A DNA stretch of 64,000 nucleotides, taken from Emergomyces orientalis (Eukaryota > Ascomycota > Eurotiomycetes > Onygenales > Ajellomycetaceae). The position numbers were made by a program, and so were the translations under genes. The stretch lies in NCBI GenBank assembly GCA_002110485.1, contig MOWL01000004.1, positions 310,001 to 374,000 on the forward strand. The letters run 5' to 3'. Below are positions 1 through 10,430 of this stretch, piece by piece (position 1 is the first letter of the stretch; each line of letters opens with the position of its first letter). The notes below the pieces were generated by a model. That model did no database searches and was not told the origin of the DNA. It saw nothing but the letters and a program-made list of their open reading frames with translations.

Positions 1-198
1 AATCTGCAACACTATAATGTCACCAGTATCAGCAAATCCATACTGCTTGACTTGGGCTACTAGCTCTGCTGCAAAACCTGCCACAGAAGAACATTCATTC
101 TGGGTGCCTTTCATGATATAGCCCCTATCGGCGGAAGTTCTCTCAAGCATACCAACCACATCGCTCCTACCATTCCCTGGCCCTCGAAGATTAGTCAT
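1..198 (-). CDS. Partial unrecognised protein, 5' part of the gene or of an internal exon
   Basis: The minus strand is open from position 237 to the window edge, with an ATG at 198 and a stop just upstream at 240-238. That gives at least 66 codons running off the left end. The translated part is mixed alpha/beta in character and ends in a segment reading YGFADTGDIIVLQI, which faintly recalls the terminal strand of pyruvate-kinase C-terminal domains. The resemblance is too weak to assign a function. Upstream lies a 20-nt T run on the plus strand, so an A run on the coding strand, which could be promoter or intron. The start is uncertain: 198 could be the true start or an internal Met of a later exon. 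I do not recognise the gene. Confidence 0.45.
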   Translation of the reverse strand, partial: MTNLRGPGNGRSDVVGMLERTSADRGYIMKGTQNECSSVAGFAAELVAQVKQYGFADTGDIIVLQI

Positions 199-663
199 GA
201 GAACTGCTCCACTGTTCGTTGCTGCTTCTTCGGGAATTCAAATTTTATATAGGGTTTTTTTTTTTTTTTTTTTTGGTTGTAAAAAACATTTCACCAGCAG
301 AGGCACATATAAAAATTCTTCGCGTTTTAGTTTCCACTTGATCCGATGGGGTGGCATTTTAAACGCAAGAACCGCATCGAACGCAACTACATAGCAAGCC
401 TAGGGAACCGTGGATCAAACGCTACAGATATACTATATAAAATACAAGGCTGATTGCCTAAAAATTTGGCCCATCTGAGAGTGTTATTACCTCCTTGACA
501 CCTGAAAATAAAAACAAAAAGTTGACCGGCAGTTATCTAGGTATATGCAGGATTTCAATTTTATATGGGGAAATAGTTATACGATACATCTCCCCTGATT
601 TCCTTCCCAAAAAGCTCACTTCTCACTAATTTGCATACAATGGCCCACTCGTGAATAATAGCT

Positions 664-706
664 CACAGGCCCATGACCTGACGCACAGGCCCATGACCTG
701 ACGCAC
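664..706. repeat. 20-bp tandem duplication
   Basis: The unit CACAGGCCCATGACCTGACG occurs twice head to tail, followed by CAC. The copies are identical, which suggests a recent slippage or duplication. It lies at the 3' end of the possible decayed minus-strand ORF. Confidence 0.85.
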
Positions 707-1010
707 TTAACATCCTCGCACCAAATCGAATCGGTGCCGTAGTTTTCCTTTCGCGTCATGTGGGGCTTTTGCAAGGTTAGATGCGAGACTTTCAACGTCC
801 ACATCCACAATCGCCATTTTCTTAGCATACTCCTCTGGGCTGCTAAAAACGGATTGGGAGAACATGCCGCGGCGGCTCCAACATTTGTACCTCATCGACT
901 TTAGAAGTGTTGACGTCGACCCAGAGCTTTTGCGAGTGACTTTGCTCATCCTCCGAACGGGCCATTTTAGCGGCTCCCAGTAGCTGGGTATGGGTGAGTT
1001 TCGCAGCATC
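707..1010 (-). pseudogene. Possible decayed coding sequence, family unknown
   Basis: On the minus strand, 1010 to about 845 reads as plausible protein in one frame (…LIDAAKLTHTQLLGAAKMAR…). It then continues plausibly in a second frame to a stop at 707 (…SVFSSPEEYAKKMAIVDVDV…). Neither frame is open across the whole stretch and no intron signals explain the switch. This looks like a frameshifted remnant, perhaps the upstream part of the minus-strand gene at the left edge. I do not recognise the family, and coding character is judged by eye only. Confidence 0.25.
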
Positions 1011-2377
1011 AATCAGCTCACCTCTTCAATCGTAGGATTGTGCGATGCTGTCACAGCCAACATGCTTGAAGCCCTTTCGATCACCCTTCAGATGGAAAAA
1101 GCCATCGACTGCGTCGCCATCCTATTGTCGATGATCAAATTAGCTTACCTCAATACATCGGGGCTACTTCCGATGTTGTATAGTAGTAATGTAGACATAC
1201 AGCTGGTGAGCCAGTTGCAGTAACAGCGGCTACAATGCCGAGGAACGTAGTTAGATCATGAAACTTCATGAGGGATAAACCTCCAAGAACCGAGTAAATT
1301 CACGATTGTATTTCAACAAAGGCAAGTTATCTGCTCTCCGCAATTTTTGCGCAGTCTAAAAATCCAGGTTGGGGGGCGGGGGGGCGTATATAAGCCCAAT
1401 CGACGATTAACATGGCATTTACGGGGTAAAAGGGATTTTATAACGCATGTGGTGCCAAATATGGGGAATGTAGTGATAGAACTACCAATTAAGGGATATG
1501 GAGCACATGTCGAAAAGGGTGCTTTACCTCCTGGAAACATATTAGACCCTACCACCATGTAACATAACTCCCCATGGGGGGAGGACGGGTTGCCAACCAT
1601 GGATCCAAGGATCGGGCCAAGGGTCATATGCACTGGCATAGAAATCCCGAAACTGTTCCAGAGGAGGAAAGTCGAACTTGCATGGCACTCAGAAGAGTTT
1701 ATATCCTTTTGTTTTTTTAATCGCCCACTCTAATGTGCCCGCAGTCTGATTGACTTTGCTGGGCGCGGTATCTCTCCACAGCAAGTATAAGAAGCAGCCA
1801 GCGATATGGCGAGTATAACCTGCGTAACTGTAAGTAGAATGGTGCTGTGCATGAGATATTCATCTATCTTTTCGAGATGTTCGCTTGACTCCTTACTATC
1901 CAAAATCAACACCATGTGTCGGCTGACTTTGGGCGATCTTTGGATTGCTGCCAGGGGAGGGGCGCTAGGCGGCAAAATAGGCGCCGGGTATGTCTACCAA
2001 AGTTTCACGTGACTGTTGGCGTAACGTTATGTAATGTTTAGCTTGAGCGTTGCGATGGGCAATGGCGGGCAAACTTGTTTTTCCCCCTCATATTCGCGCT
2101 CCATGCACGCTGGGCAAAAGCTACATACGCATATGTTTTCAGATTATCCAGAACCATATCTGAAAAACGCACCCTATAATTGTGAAATAATTTTTCAAAT
2201 AGAGGCGCCGGGTGGGAGAGTTATTCCACATTCGGCACCGACTCAAATATTTATTTAAGGCGAAATAATATACACCCTCGGAAATGGAATGGCCAGGGAG
2301 CTTTATCTTTTGTCAAGAACACATTTTGTTCGCCTCTCTCGCCTCTTTTGCCTAATAACATTTGCAAAGATTTCAGC

Positions 2378-3749
2378 ATGGCCCCAATCTCTCAGCCCGT
2401 AGCTATGATATACGATTCCCAAGAATCAATAAAACCCATTCCAGCTTTCTACTGTTGCTACCTTCTCCGCTCAACTGTTCGACATGCTAGTCTCTATATC
2501 GGTTCGACTCCAGACCCAAATCGGCGGTTAGCCCAGCATAATGGAGACAGGAATGGCGGCGCTAAACGGACATCAAGGGAAAAACTGAGACCATGGGAGA
2601 TGGTGGTTATCGTGAGCGGGTTTATGAATAGGATTGGCGCATTGCAGTTTGAGTACGTAGACACTTTCCCGTCTGACATGAGTTCGATTTTAATTTATGC
2701 ATCTTCTTAACATGGATCTTAGATGGGCGTGGCAAAACACACAAGGATCGCGCCATGCCGAACTCAGGGACCAGGAGCCAGGTTTAAGATTATGTCCCCG
2801 AACGGGAAAAGAAGTCAAACGTGCTGGTAAACCTTGTACATCGCTAACGAATATTCTGGCAAATCTACATCTTCTGCTGCGGTCGTCGTACTTCTCAAAG
2901 TGGCCGTTGCAGGTGCAGTTCTTTTCTGCAGATGTGTATGACGAGTGGCAAGTTTGGCCGCAACGCACCGATGGTTTACTCGATGATGGGATCAAAGTGG
3001 TGACGGCTTTTGCCCCTGATGAGGTGTGCGATATGGAGAGGAGGAAATTGCTAGGTAGAGTGGGAACTATTGGAGTACTGGACGTCGGATACGACGCCCT
3101 TAAAGAGTATGTGGAGAAATCGCAATTTTTACTGGAAGCTGGGGAACAAATCGATTGTGGTGTGTGCAAGCAGAAGTTAGATTTGAAGCACGATGTGATT
3201 GCAGTATGCTCACACAGCCTGTGCCGCTGTGCTTCTCACCTTTTATGCTTATCGTCACATTTCATGGAGGCGGCTAAGTTTGATGGGAAGTTGGTACCAA
3301 AAGAAGGAACTTGCCCTGCGTGCCAGAACAAATTGGAATGGCCCATCCTGATGAAAGAAGTTACTTTGAGGCTCCGGGGGCAAGAGGAGATAAAAAAGTT
3401 ATTTAGACGAAGGCGAAGGGTTGGAAAAGAGCGGAACGGACAAAGTTTGAATAGTGTTATACTCTACTCGGAAGATGAAAGTGACGCCAAAACATCAACG
3501 GATGCCGAAACAAGTGACTTTCCGAGTTGTAGCGATTTGTGGGTGGACGATCGCAATGTTAGGGAGGTAAGGAGCAGCGTTGACCGCGAAGATGACACAG
3601 ACTCAGGCAATGATTCTGTCAGAACAATCACGCCAGAAATCAAGCTCCATAGCCAACGAAGACCACATACGAAGATGAAGCGCTCGGGTTCATACGAAAG
3701 TGCCATAGCCAACAAATCCGACTGGGACAATGCTGAGATTATAGAGTGA
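2378..3749 (+). CDS. SLX1: Structure-specific endonuclease catalytic subunit SLX1
   Basis: Two exons, 2378-2652 and 2723-3749, give 433 aa. The 70-nt intron has a GTACGT donor, a CTTAAC branch site and a TTAG acceptor. Residues about 15-100 form a GIY-YIG nuclease domain: FYCCYLL, then LYIGSTPDPNRRLAQHN with the catalytic Arg. The catalytic Glu lies in QFEWAWQ, and the intron falls inside that Glu codon. Residues about 235-295 form the SLX1-type RING (CGVC…CRCASHLLC…CPAC). The tail is acidic and serine-rich. The family pairs with SLX4 and cuts branched DNA such as 5' flaps and Holliday junctions during recombination and repair in the nucleus. The start is the first ATG giving the usual short N-terminus. 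It is convergent with the thymidylate kinase gene, 68 bp between stops. Confidence 0.93.
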
Positions 3750-3817
3750 GAATCGACAGAGGAAGAGTGATGCGTCCTTTGAGGGAATAAATATCACGCT
3801 TGGCTGTGTGCAGGCTG

Positions 3818-4556
3818 TTATAATGCACCGAGCTTTCTTAGCGATCCGATGCTCTGGACTTTTTCAAGAGCATTCCTCGCTGCCCTAATAGTGTCCAGCG
3901 CAACCTCCAGCTCCGTTCGACCCGCGTCGATAACGCACACATTGTCGGGGTCCTCTCTGGCGATAAATGATTGAAATAGTTGGCGTACTCGGGCTTGAAG
4001 AGTGCCGTTTTCATATTTTTCCAGTCCATAGCCACCGCGCTTTGCCGCTTCCTCTGGCGATATATTCAAGAAGAGCCATACATCTGGTTGCGGCAGCCCG
4101 ATTTCTGGCTGCCAAGCCCACTCTAGTGAGAGGCCAGAGATATTTTTGGCTGCAGAATAGACAGCTCCAGAGTAGGAGTAGCGATCGACGATGACATTAA
4201 TGCCATTTAATATGTCTTGTTGTATTTCTGTAGCTGCCTCCCATCTATTGGCGGAGAAAAGAAGGTGAATAGAATGGTCATCCAGGTGCGCGTTTCCCAC
4301 CAAATAGGCGTTAATAAGTTTCCCTATCTCAGAAGTCCTATCTACGATTGTTCGTTAGCTGCAACCTGGGTACAGTATAATATCTGGTGGCACATGAGCA
4401 AGTACCTGGAAAGCGACGGTACTTGACTTCATGTCCCTCTTCTTGGAGAGTTTTCTGTAAAATTGCACATTGAGTTGATTTGCCAGCACGGTCCAATCCT
4501 TCCACAACAATGAGAGCTCCCCTCCGCCTTTCATTATTTCCGTGTCCGGCTTCCAT
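3818..4556 (-). CDS. CDC8: Thymidylate kinase (dTMP kinase)
   Basis: Two exons on the minus strand, 4556-4406 and 4341-3818, give 224 aa. The intron runs from GTACTT to a CTAAC…GTAG end. Residues 20-28 are the P-loop GLDRAGKST. DRYSYSGAVYSAAK is the dTMP-binding DR(Y/H) motif, and LLFSANRWEA is another family signature. Length matches eukaryotic TMP kinases (about 210-225 aa). It phosphorylates dTMP to dTDP in dTTP synthesis. The 5' end faces QTRT2, leaving 289 bp for two promoters; the 3' end is convergent with SLX1. All key motifs are present. Confidence 0.95.
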
Positions 4557-4845
4557 AATGAAGTAGCTCTATTTTTCGGAATCAACGCGTAAAAAAAGCT
4601 GCTCTACTAAACAATTGATCGATATCCCAAAGCTTCGTCGTCGCCGTTGGAAAGGGAGAGGTTTCAAACGAGAGCCGAGATTGTGGATTTCTATTTCTTG
4701 GCGCTGGTCATGTGCCTTGCTTGGTTCGAGATAAATTTCTCGGACTGCAGCGCAGCAGCTAGTTTCTTTAGCCTCTTGGTCAGTTATTGGTTGCGCCCAA
4801 GAATATCCCTCTTTTACACATTGTCGCCTTTATTATTACAACATT
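4557..4845. promoter_or_regulatory. Shared divergent promoter of thymidylate kinase and QTRT2
   Basis: The two start codons are 289 bp apart and point away from each other, so both promoters must lie here or overlap the opposite gene. I see no clear TATA element close to either start. Confidence 0.45.
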
Positions 4846-6478
4846 ATGCAACCTGAATCGCTTGCCGAACTTCCTGGTGAGATGTTTAGCTTCAGCCTGC
4901 TGGATTCTACCCCAACTCTCCTTGCCCCCCGACTAGGTAGACTTGTGTTGGCGGGGCGGAAGCCAATTCAAACACCGAATCATGTACCTATTACCTCTCG
5001 GGGCGCGTTGCCTCACATGTCTCACGATATGATGAACGAACGGATGTCAATTGGAAGTTTATACACTGCTTTCGAGGACTGTGAGTTGGGCCCCCACGGT
5101 TTAAATTTAAATATCAGCCCAACAGTCTAAATCCGTCGGGGAAGCTAATAATGCTGCTCGTTGGAGCAGTTTAGTTGCAGAGAAAGGACAGAAATCTATT
5201 TCACCAATATATCAAATTCCTACACAACCGTTTGAATCGGCCCTCCGGAAATTTATATGTCAGCGAGAAGATCTGTTGTTGATTTTAGGTCCCAGACGAG
5301 TCCCGCCCGTCCCATGCCCAACTCCAAACTCCTCGAATTCTGTGACGATATTAACTTCAGTTGGGTACCGTCAGCTGGAAACCGAGCAGTACATAGAGGC
5401 TATCCAAAAATTACAACCAGATATCGCTGTTGGGCTTTCGGATTTGTCGAGCAAGTCGCCCGGCGTTAAGCGACGAGAGCGCATGGTGGACAGGACGCAT
5501 GCGTGGATGAGGGATGCAGTCGACAAGTTATATAATACACAGGGCGAGGCGCAAACCAAGTCATTATTTTTTGCGCCTCTACTACCACTGGATAAGGAGC
5601 AGCAGATGCTATACGTTGAAGATCTGGAGGACGAGATGAAACAAAATGTGGCCGGATTCGCGCTTTACGATCTCCACAGCAGCTCTGTGATACCAGAATC
5701 AATGTCTGCGCTCGTTCGTTTGTCACTAGGGGAAACCAAGACGCCACGAGAAATCTTGAAGGAAGTTTCATTGGGTATCGACCTTTCAACAGTACCGTTT
5801 GTGGGAGACGCATCCGATGCTGGTATCGCGCTTGACTTCGTCTTTCCGAGCTTAGTGAGCGATGGTGAAACTGGTTTGAAGTCTTTGGGGATTGACATGT
5901 GGCCCACTACACATGCGGCGGACATGTCCCCCCTTTCGCAAGGTTGTAAATGCTACACATGTCAAAAATTTTCCCGGGCATATATTCGACATCTGCTTCA
6001 TGCAAAAGAGATGCTTGGATGGACGCTTTTGCAAATACACAACTATCAAGTCCTAGATAATTTTTATGCTGCAATCAGAGACAGCATCGCCAAGGGGACT
6101 TTTGATGAAGAAGCGGCAAAGTTTGAGCAAGCTTATGAACCAGAATTACCACAGCAATCCGGCCAGGGACCTAGGTATGTAAGCTACACGTTATTTTTAA
6201 CTTCGCCCCCCCGGGCCCACTTCCTTTTCTTTCTTTTTACTTTTTTGACCTCTAGCGAGCAATATTGGCTCCCAGCTATCTGTCCTAACTCTACAATGCC
6301 TAGATTACGTGGATATCGATATAAGGGCGAAGCAGGTGCTAAGCCGAAAAATCCGAAGGTATATGGGCGTTTGGACCATATTACAAGCACTCTCACACAA
6401 TCGGAGTCCTCGATTGCCACTCCAGACGTCGATACCGATGAGCTGCAGGACCAAGGTTTCGCTTCAAAGGCGGAGTGA
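4846..6478 (+). CDS. QTRT2: Queuine tRNA-ribosyltransferase accessory subunit 2 (QTRT2-like)
   Basis: The best model has exons 4846-5080, 5118-6174 and 6256-6478, 504 aa. The N-terminus (LGRLVLAGRKPIQTPNHVPITSRG) is the TGT-superfamily start. The Zn site is CKCYTC near residues 354-359, followed about 25 residues later by H in LLQIHN. With QTRT1 the family swaps guanine 34 for queuine in GUN-anticodon tRNAs, in cytosol and at mitochondria. Intron 2 (81 nt) is a multiple of three without stops, so retention would keep the frame. Intron 1 would be only 37 nt, which is unusually short; it restores the frame but is the weak point of the model. Without it the frame ends at 5130. Confidence 0.85.
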
Positions 6479-7398
6479 CTAGATACTTGTTTCTGAGGCT
6501 TCCCTCGAATGCAATAAGATTACATCGCGCCATTCTTCAATCAAATATTTGTCACCTACTAGGTAGGTAAGTCTCGAAAAGTTCGATATTGCATATTTGA
6601 ATTAACTTTCTCGCAATCCAAGTAAAAAATTATCACCCCGTTCTTCCGAGCCTCGACGGGTGAGCGTGGGGGTAGAGGGAGCAAATCAAAATTCCTTTCC
6701 ATATCAAATTTTCTAAAATCCCCGTAGGTACCTACATACTAAATTCTAAACCCCGAATTTACACAAAGTTAACTGGATATGTTCTAAAAATATTGTCAAT
6801 TGTAAAATAAATATCTTTTGAGCTTCTTGTTCTAACCATACTGAGCTGGTTCTGATTAATAAACGATGCTCGTCGGCTGACCTAGTTAATGTTAGCTTGG
6901 AAGCTTGTTCCAACGTCAACCATCCACAACCACAAATGTCTAATCTACCAGTCCTTGGGCGTTCATGGGTATCACCACTCTTTACACCGCTCTTCGTCAT
7001 CAGCATTCAATTTCCGACAACTGCGAGTCGAGAAGTCGTGTAACAAAGCCGTGACCATAATAATGACCTGTTACTATCACGTCTTCTTGGACCGAGCTGG
7101 ACAACTTTATTCACGTGAAACGCCCTGCAGGAGTGTGTCCACCCGTTATCTGGAGGCAAGGTAGATTTGGCGTATCTTTTCTGCCAGAGGCATTATGATC
7201 CCTCTTGGTTGGTATTTTTGAATTCGAGTCAATTGGTGGTAAAATTAGAAATGGGAATGGGTGACGCGAGAGTTGTCTCTCTCCCAGATGGGAAACTAGA
7301 TGGAGAGACTATTGAACGAATAGTAGGATGCTGGGAGCTCAAAAAGCGAATGAGAAACTAAAAATTTCAAATAGTTGAAGTTTTCTTTTGTTTTAATT

Positions 7399-7431
<33 letters not shown>

Positions 7432-8004
7432 GCCTCTGGTGATTAGAGCTATTAATAGCGGGAGTGACGAGGAAAATCATATTGGACCAAAATTCAGGTT
7501 TGAGGATTCACCTGGCAATGATTGGCAAAGTCACATGGCTGTCTTCCGCAATTTTGTCTTCTCTTGATTAGGTCAATTTCAGAATCGACGAGCAAGTTCT
7601 CCTCAACGCTTTTCGAAGGACATTATGTCAATGGCATTGCCCGTCCGTCCTGCAATGTCCAATCAAGCTGGGATCCAATGGCGGCAGCTCTATTATGCGT
7701 GCCATAACCTTGAAGCAGCTGTTCTCTGTCTGATACAGCTAACAAACCTTCCGTCCCCACATCTGTGAACTTTCCTCCACACAACCGGATCTCTTGAATG
7801 ATGGTACCAGAGATTTTGGGTAGGATATGCCAAATTTAGTAACTAGAATTTCCTTTTTTTGAAGCCTACGATACCTTACCATGGATGTTCTAGGAGGGGT
7901 TTGCCTCCATTAAGGAACAATATATAATAACAGGCCGATTTCTTCCAACATTATTGGGAAAATGTTTTGATAGCAAGCACCGTACTCCAGCACCACAATT
8001 GAAA
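6479..8004. other. 1.5-kb intergenic region with a long T run
   Basis: No ORF with recognisable protein similarity on either strand. It contains an uninterrupted run of 30 T at 7401-7430 inside a wider T-rich patch. It holds the 3' end of QTRT2 and the promoter of the transporter. Confidence 0.5.
7401..7430. repeat. Poly-T run of 30
   Basis: Uninterrupted run in the QTRT2-transporter intergenic space. Similar runs occur at 255-274 and 52335-52356. A further run at 46793-46811 lies inside the CFD1 intron. Confidence 0.95.
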
Positions 8005-9782
8005 ATGACAACACCAACTCCTGTATCATCAATTGAGCCTAAGGACATAATCCATGGCCGTCACACTGACCATGGTCAGCTGGAGGGCGGGGTACTGGAG
8101 ACCACTGAGACTATAGAAAACAAACGCCATCAACATGAGATAGAAAAGTTTGCACATCATTTTACCTACCTTCCCACCCAAGAATTTGTGGACTAAACGC
8201 TGATGACCATGTGCACTCAGAGATCTCGTCCGCCGGCAGGACTTGATTATTATGCCTCAAATGGCTATCCTTTACCTGATGGTACGTTATTCCTTCCCAC
8301 ACCGCCACAACTTCTAAGCTCCTAATGTTTGCAACGACAAGGCATACCTGGATCGTAGCAATTTTGGAAATGCCAAACTTCAAGGATTGGTGGAAGAAGC
8401 CCTCGATGGCAACGATGATCATTATGGATGGGCTGCGAGTATCTTCTACTTTGGATAGTTGGTTTTTCCTTTTAATTCTCTCTCATGTTGATTCAGTTCA
8501 CTAAGATATATCCCAGTGTGTCGTGTGCCATTCCATTCACGCTCTATGGGAAAAAGTTCCATCCATCCAGATTCATCTTCGTTTGTGTGTTAGGCTGGGG
8601 CATCGCAGCCAGCGCTGCAGCTGGTGGATTTAATTTTGCAGGACTTGCCACAGCGCGCTTTTTTATAGGCCTGTTTGAGGTAGGCCCAAAATAGCCGTAC
8701 ATGAGCGATCGGGAGATGGGAACTTATTATATAACGCTAACGCTATCGCTTAGGCGGGTTTCGCACCAACTGCAATATTTTATTTCACGCTATGGTACAC
8801 ACGCGATGAAATCGCCTTTCGAACCGCAGTTTATGTTGGCATGGCTGCGCTGTCAGGTGCCTTTGGGGGCCTTATTGCCTACGCTGTATCTCTCATCAAT
8901 ACCCACCTCGGAAACTGGCGAATACTCTTTATGGTAGAAGGCCTCCCGAATGTGCTCTTCGCGTTTTTCACCCTGATTTTCCTCCCTGATCGACCTGAGA
9001 CATCGAAATTCTTCAAAAACGAAGAAGAACGAAAGGTGGCTATCGAGCGTATGAACCGGGGCCAGAAAAGCGAGGGGCATGGAGTTCTAGTTATGAAACA
9101 TGTCATATCAGCTTTCAAGGATTGGAAAATATATGCATGTGCATTGATTAAAATGGGCCATGATGCGGCTCTTGCTACGATCTCGGTTTTCTTGCCGACA
9201 ATAATCCAATCTCTGGGTTATACAAATCAGCAGGCTCAATACCTCACAATCGGCCCATATATGGTTGCCTGGGCCATGATGCTGATAGTTTGCTTTCTTT
9301 CGGATCGGCTAAGGATGCGTAGTCCATTCCTCATCGGTTGCGGATTGCTTGCTGTCATCGGGGTGTCCCTACTATTTACGCATCCGGCGCGTACGGACCC
9401 AAAGATCGCCCTAGTCGGCATTTTCTTTCTCTTAGCAGGGGTTTTTCCGTGTTTACCACTGGAGTTACAATGGGCTACGGAAAACTGCGGCGCGGAATCA
9501 AAGAAAACAGCTGCAATAAGTATCATGGTTGTTGCTGGGCATTGCTGGAGTATTCTTGCGAGTAAAAGCTTCCCAGCTAGAGAAGGCCCTAAGTTTGTTC
9601 GTGGATATGCCATCGTACTCACATTTTTATGCCTGGGCGTCATCATATCTACCATTTTGCTCATTCGTCACCGTATCGTCAATACGCAGCGGGACAAGGC
9701 ATTTGGTAAACCGAATATCCATGACCGGGTCGATACCTCTGAATTGGCCGATGAAGCGCCGATGTTTCGATATGTTATTTGA
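8005..9782 (+). CDS. MFS transporter of the Dal5/allantoate-permease type, N-terminus doubtful
   Basis: From 8222 the frame closes well with introns 8282-8341, 8458-8516 and 8680-8753, ending at 9782. The protein shows the anion:cation symporter pattern: AYLDRSNFGNAKLQ after TM1, the TM2 segment ASIFYFGYVSCAIP, ARFFIGLFEAGFAPT, GNWRILFMVEGLPNV and LPDRPE. These are typical of allantoate, nicotinate or pantothenate permeases. Substrate cannot be read from sequence. The natural start at 8005 gives 63 codons and then a stop at 8194-8196. The TM1 frame begins about 25 nt later, one base out of phase. Either an unusual intron removes part of the leader (a GTCAGC donor at 8073 joined to 8222 would restore the frame), the gene starts at an internal Met, or it is disabled. 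Confidence 0.7.
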
Positions 9783-10430
9783 GAAACTTACGACCTGGTC
9801 CGCAAAGCTTAGGAAATAGTGATTTATATAAGTTTCTTATCAGTAGTTTCTTAATTTCTGAGCGTAGACGATGCATTTTACTTGATGATACACAATATAG
9901 ACATTTGCCATGAATTTTGTGTTGTTAGATTGGAAACCACGGTTCGAATTACCTTTTAAAAAAACCCATGTTGTCACTCAGGGCCAAAAGGCGAGCTTGA
10001 TTGGGGGGAATCTGACGGGATATGCTTAGGAATGAAATAAATTCCCGAACCAATTTTCGGCTTAGTTTCGCCCACCAGCGTCCCGTTTATGAACGCTCAG
10101 ATGGTCGAACGCGTCTGCAATTATGATGCCCTCAGCTCGCGCCTAGTAGAGGAAGCTGCATTAGATATTGCCCCGAGGATCTGTCCAATACCTACTATTT
10201 GGTGCAGAAAACAGCGTTACGTTTATACTTGAGGTTTCAATACGTGGTAAATATAGCCAAGGAGTTACTTTGGTGTGACGCTCAACTTACATGGAAAATG
10301 TGTTAACTCTGTCAAAAACCAAGACTGACGGAAAGTGCCCAAAAATTTACATGTTCATGCCATTTTCCAAAGATTATGTATATAAAATAACCAACAAGAG
10401 TGCTAAATCTCCTCACCAGAGGGTAGATGC
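9783..10430. other. Convergent intergenic region between transporter and MTHFR
   Basis: The 648 bp should hold the two 3' untranslated regions. I see no ORF, repeat or RNA gene I can support. A GGTTCGAATT B-box-like word near 9950 lacks a matching A-box and cloverleaf. Confidence 0.5.

Larger units (their letters stand above)
199..2377. other. About 2.2 kb without a supportable intact gene; possible decayed minus-strand ORF
   Basis: The stretch holds a T20 run (255-274), a perfect 20-bp tandem duplication (about 665-705) and a minus-strand region at 707-1010 where coding-like sequence must switch frame once to stay open (see the separate entry). From 1310 to 2340 I see only short ORFs with no recognisable domain, and a G/C-rich run near 1371-1386. 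The last 100 bases before SLX1 probably hold its promoter. Confidence 0.4.

Noticed and set aside
1060..1110. Minus-strand peptide VTASHNP, which recalls the phosphohexomutase active-site motif
   Set aside because: Flanking residues do not match phosphoacetylglucosamine mutase and the frame closes at once; probably coincidence.
6175..6255. Continuous reading through the QTRT2 second intron
   Set aside because: The 81-nt stretch is open and in phase but has GTATGT and CTAG ends and a T/C-rich tract, and adds an unconserved hydrophobic segment; treated as an intron.
9940..9965. GGTTCGAATT word resembling a tRNA B-box
   Set aside because: No A-box at the right distance and no acceptor-stem pairing; not a tRNA.
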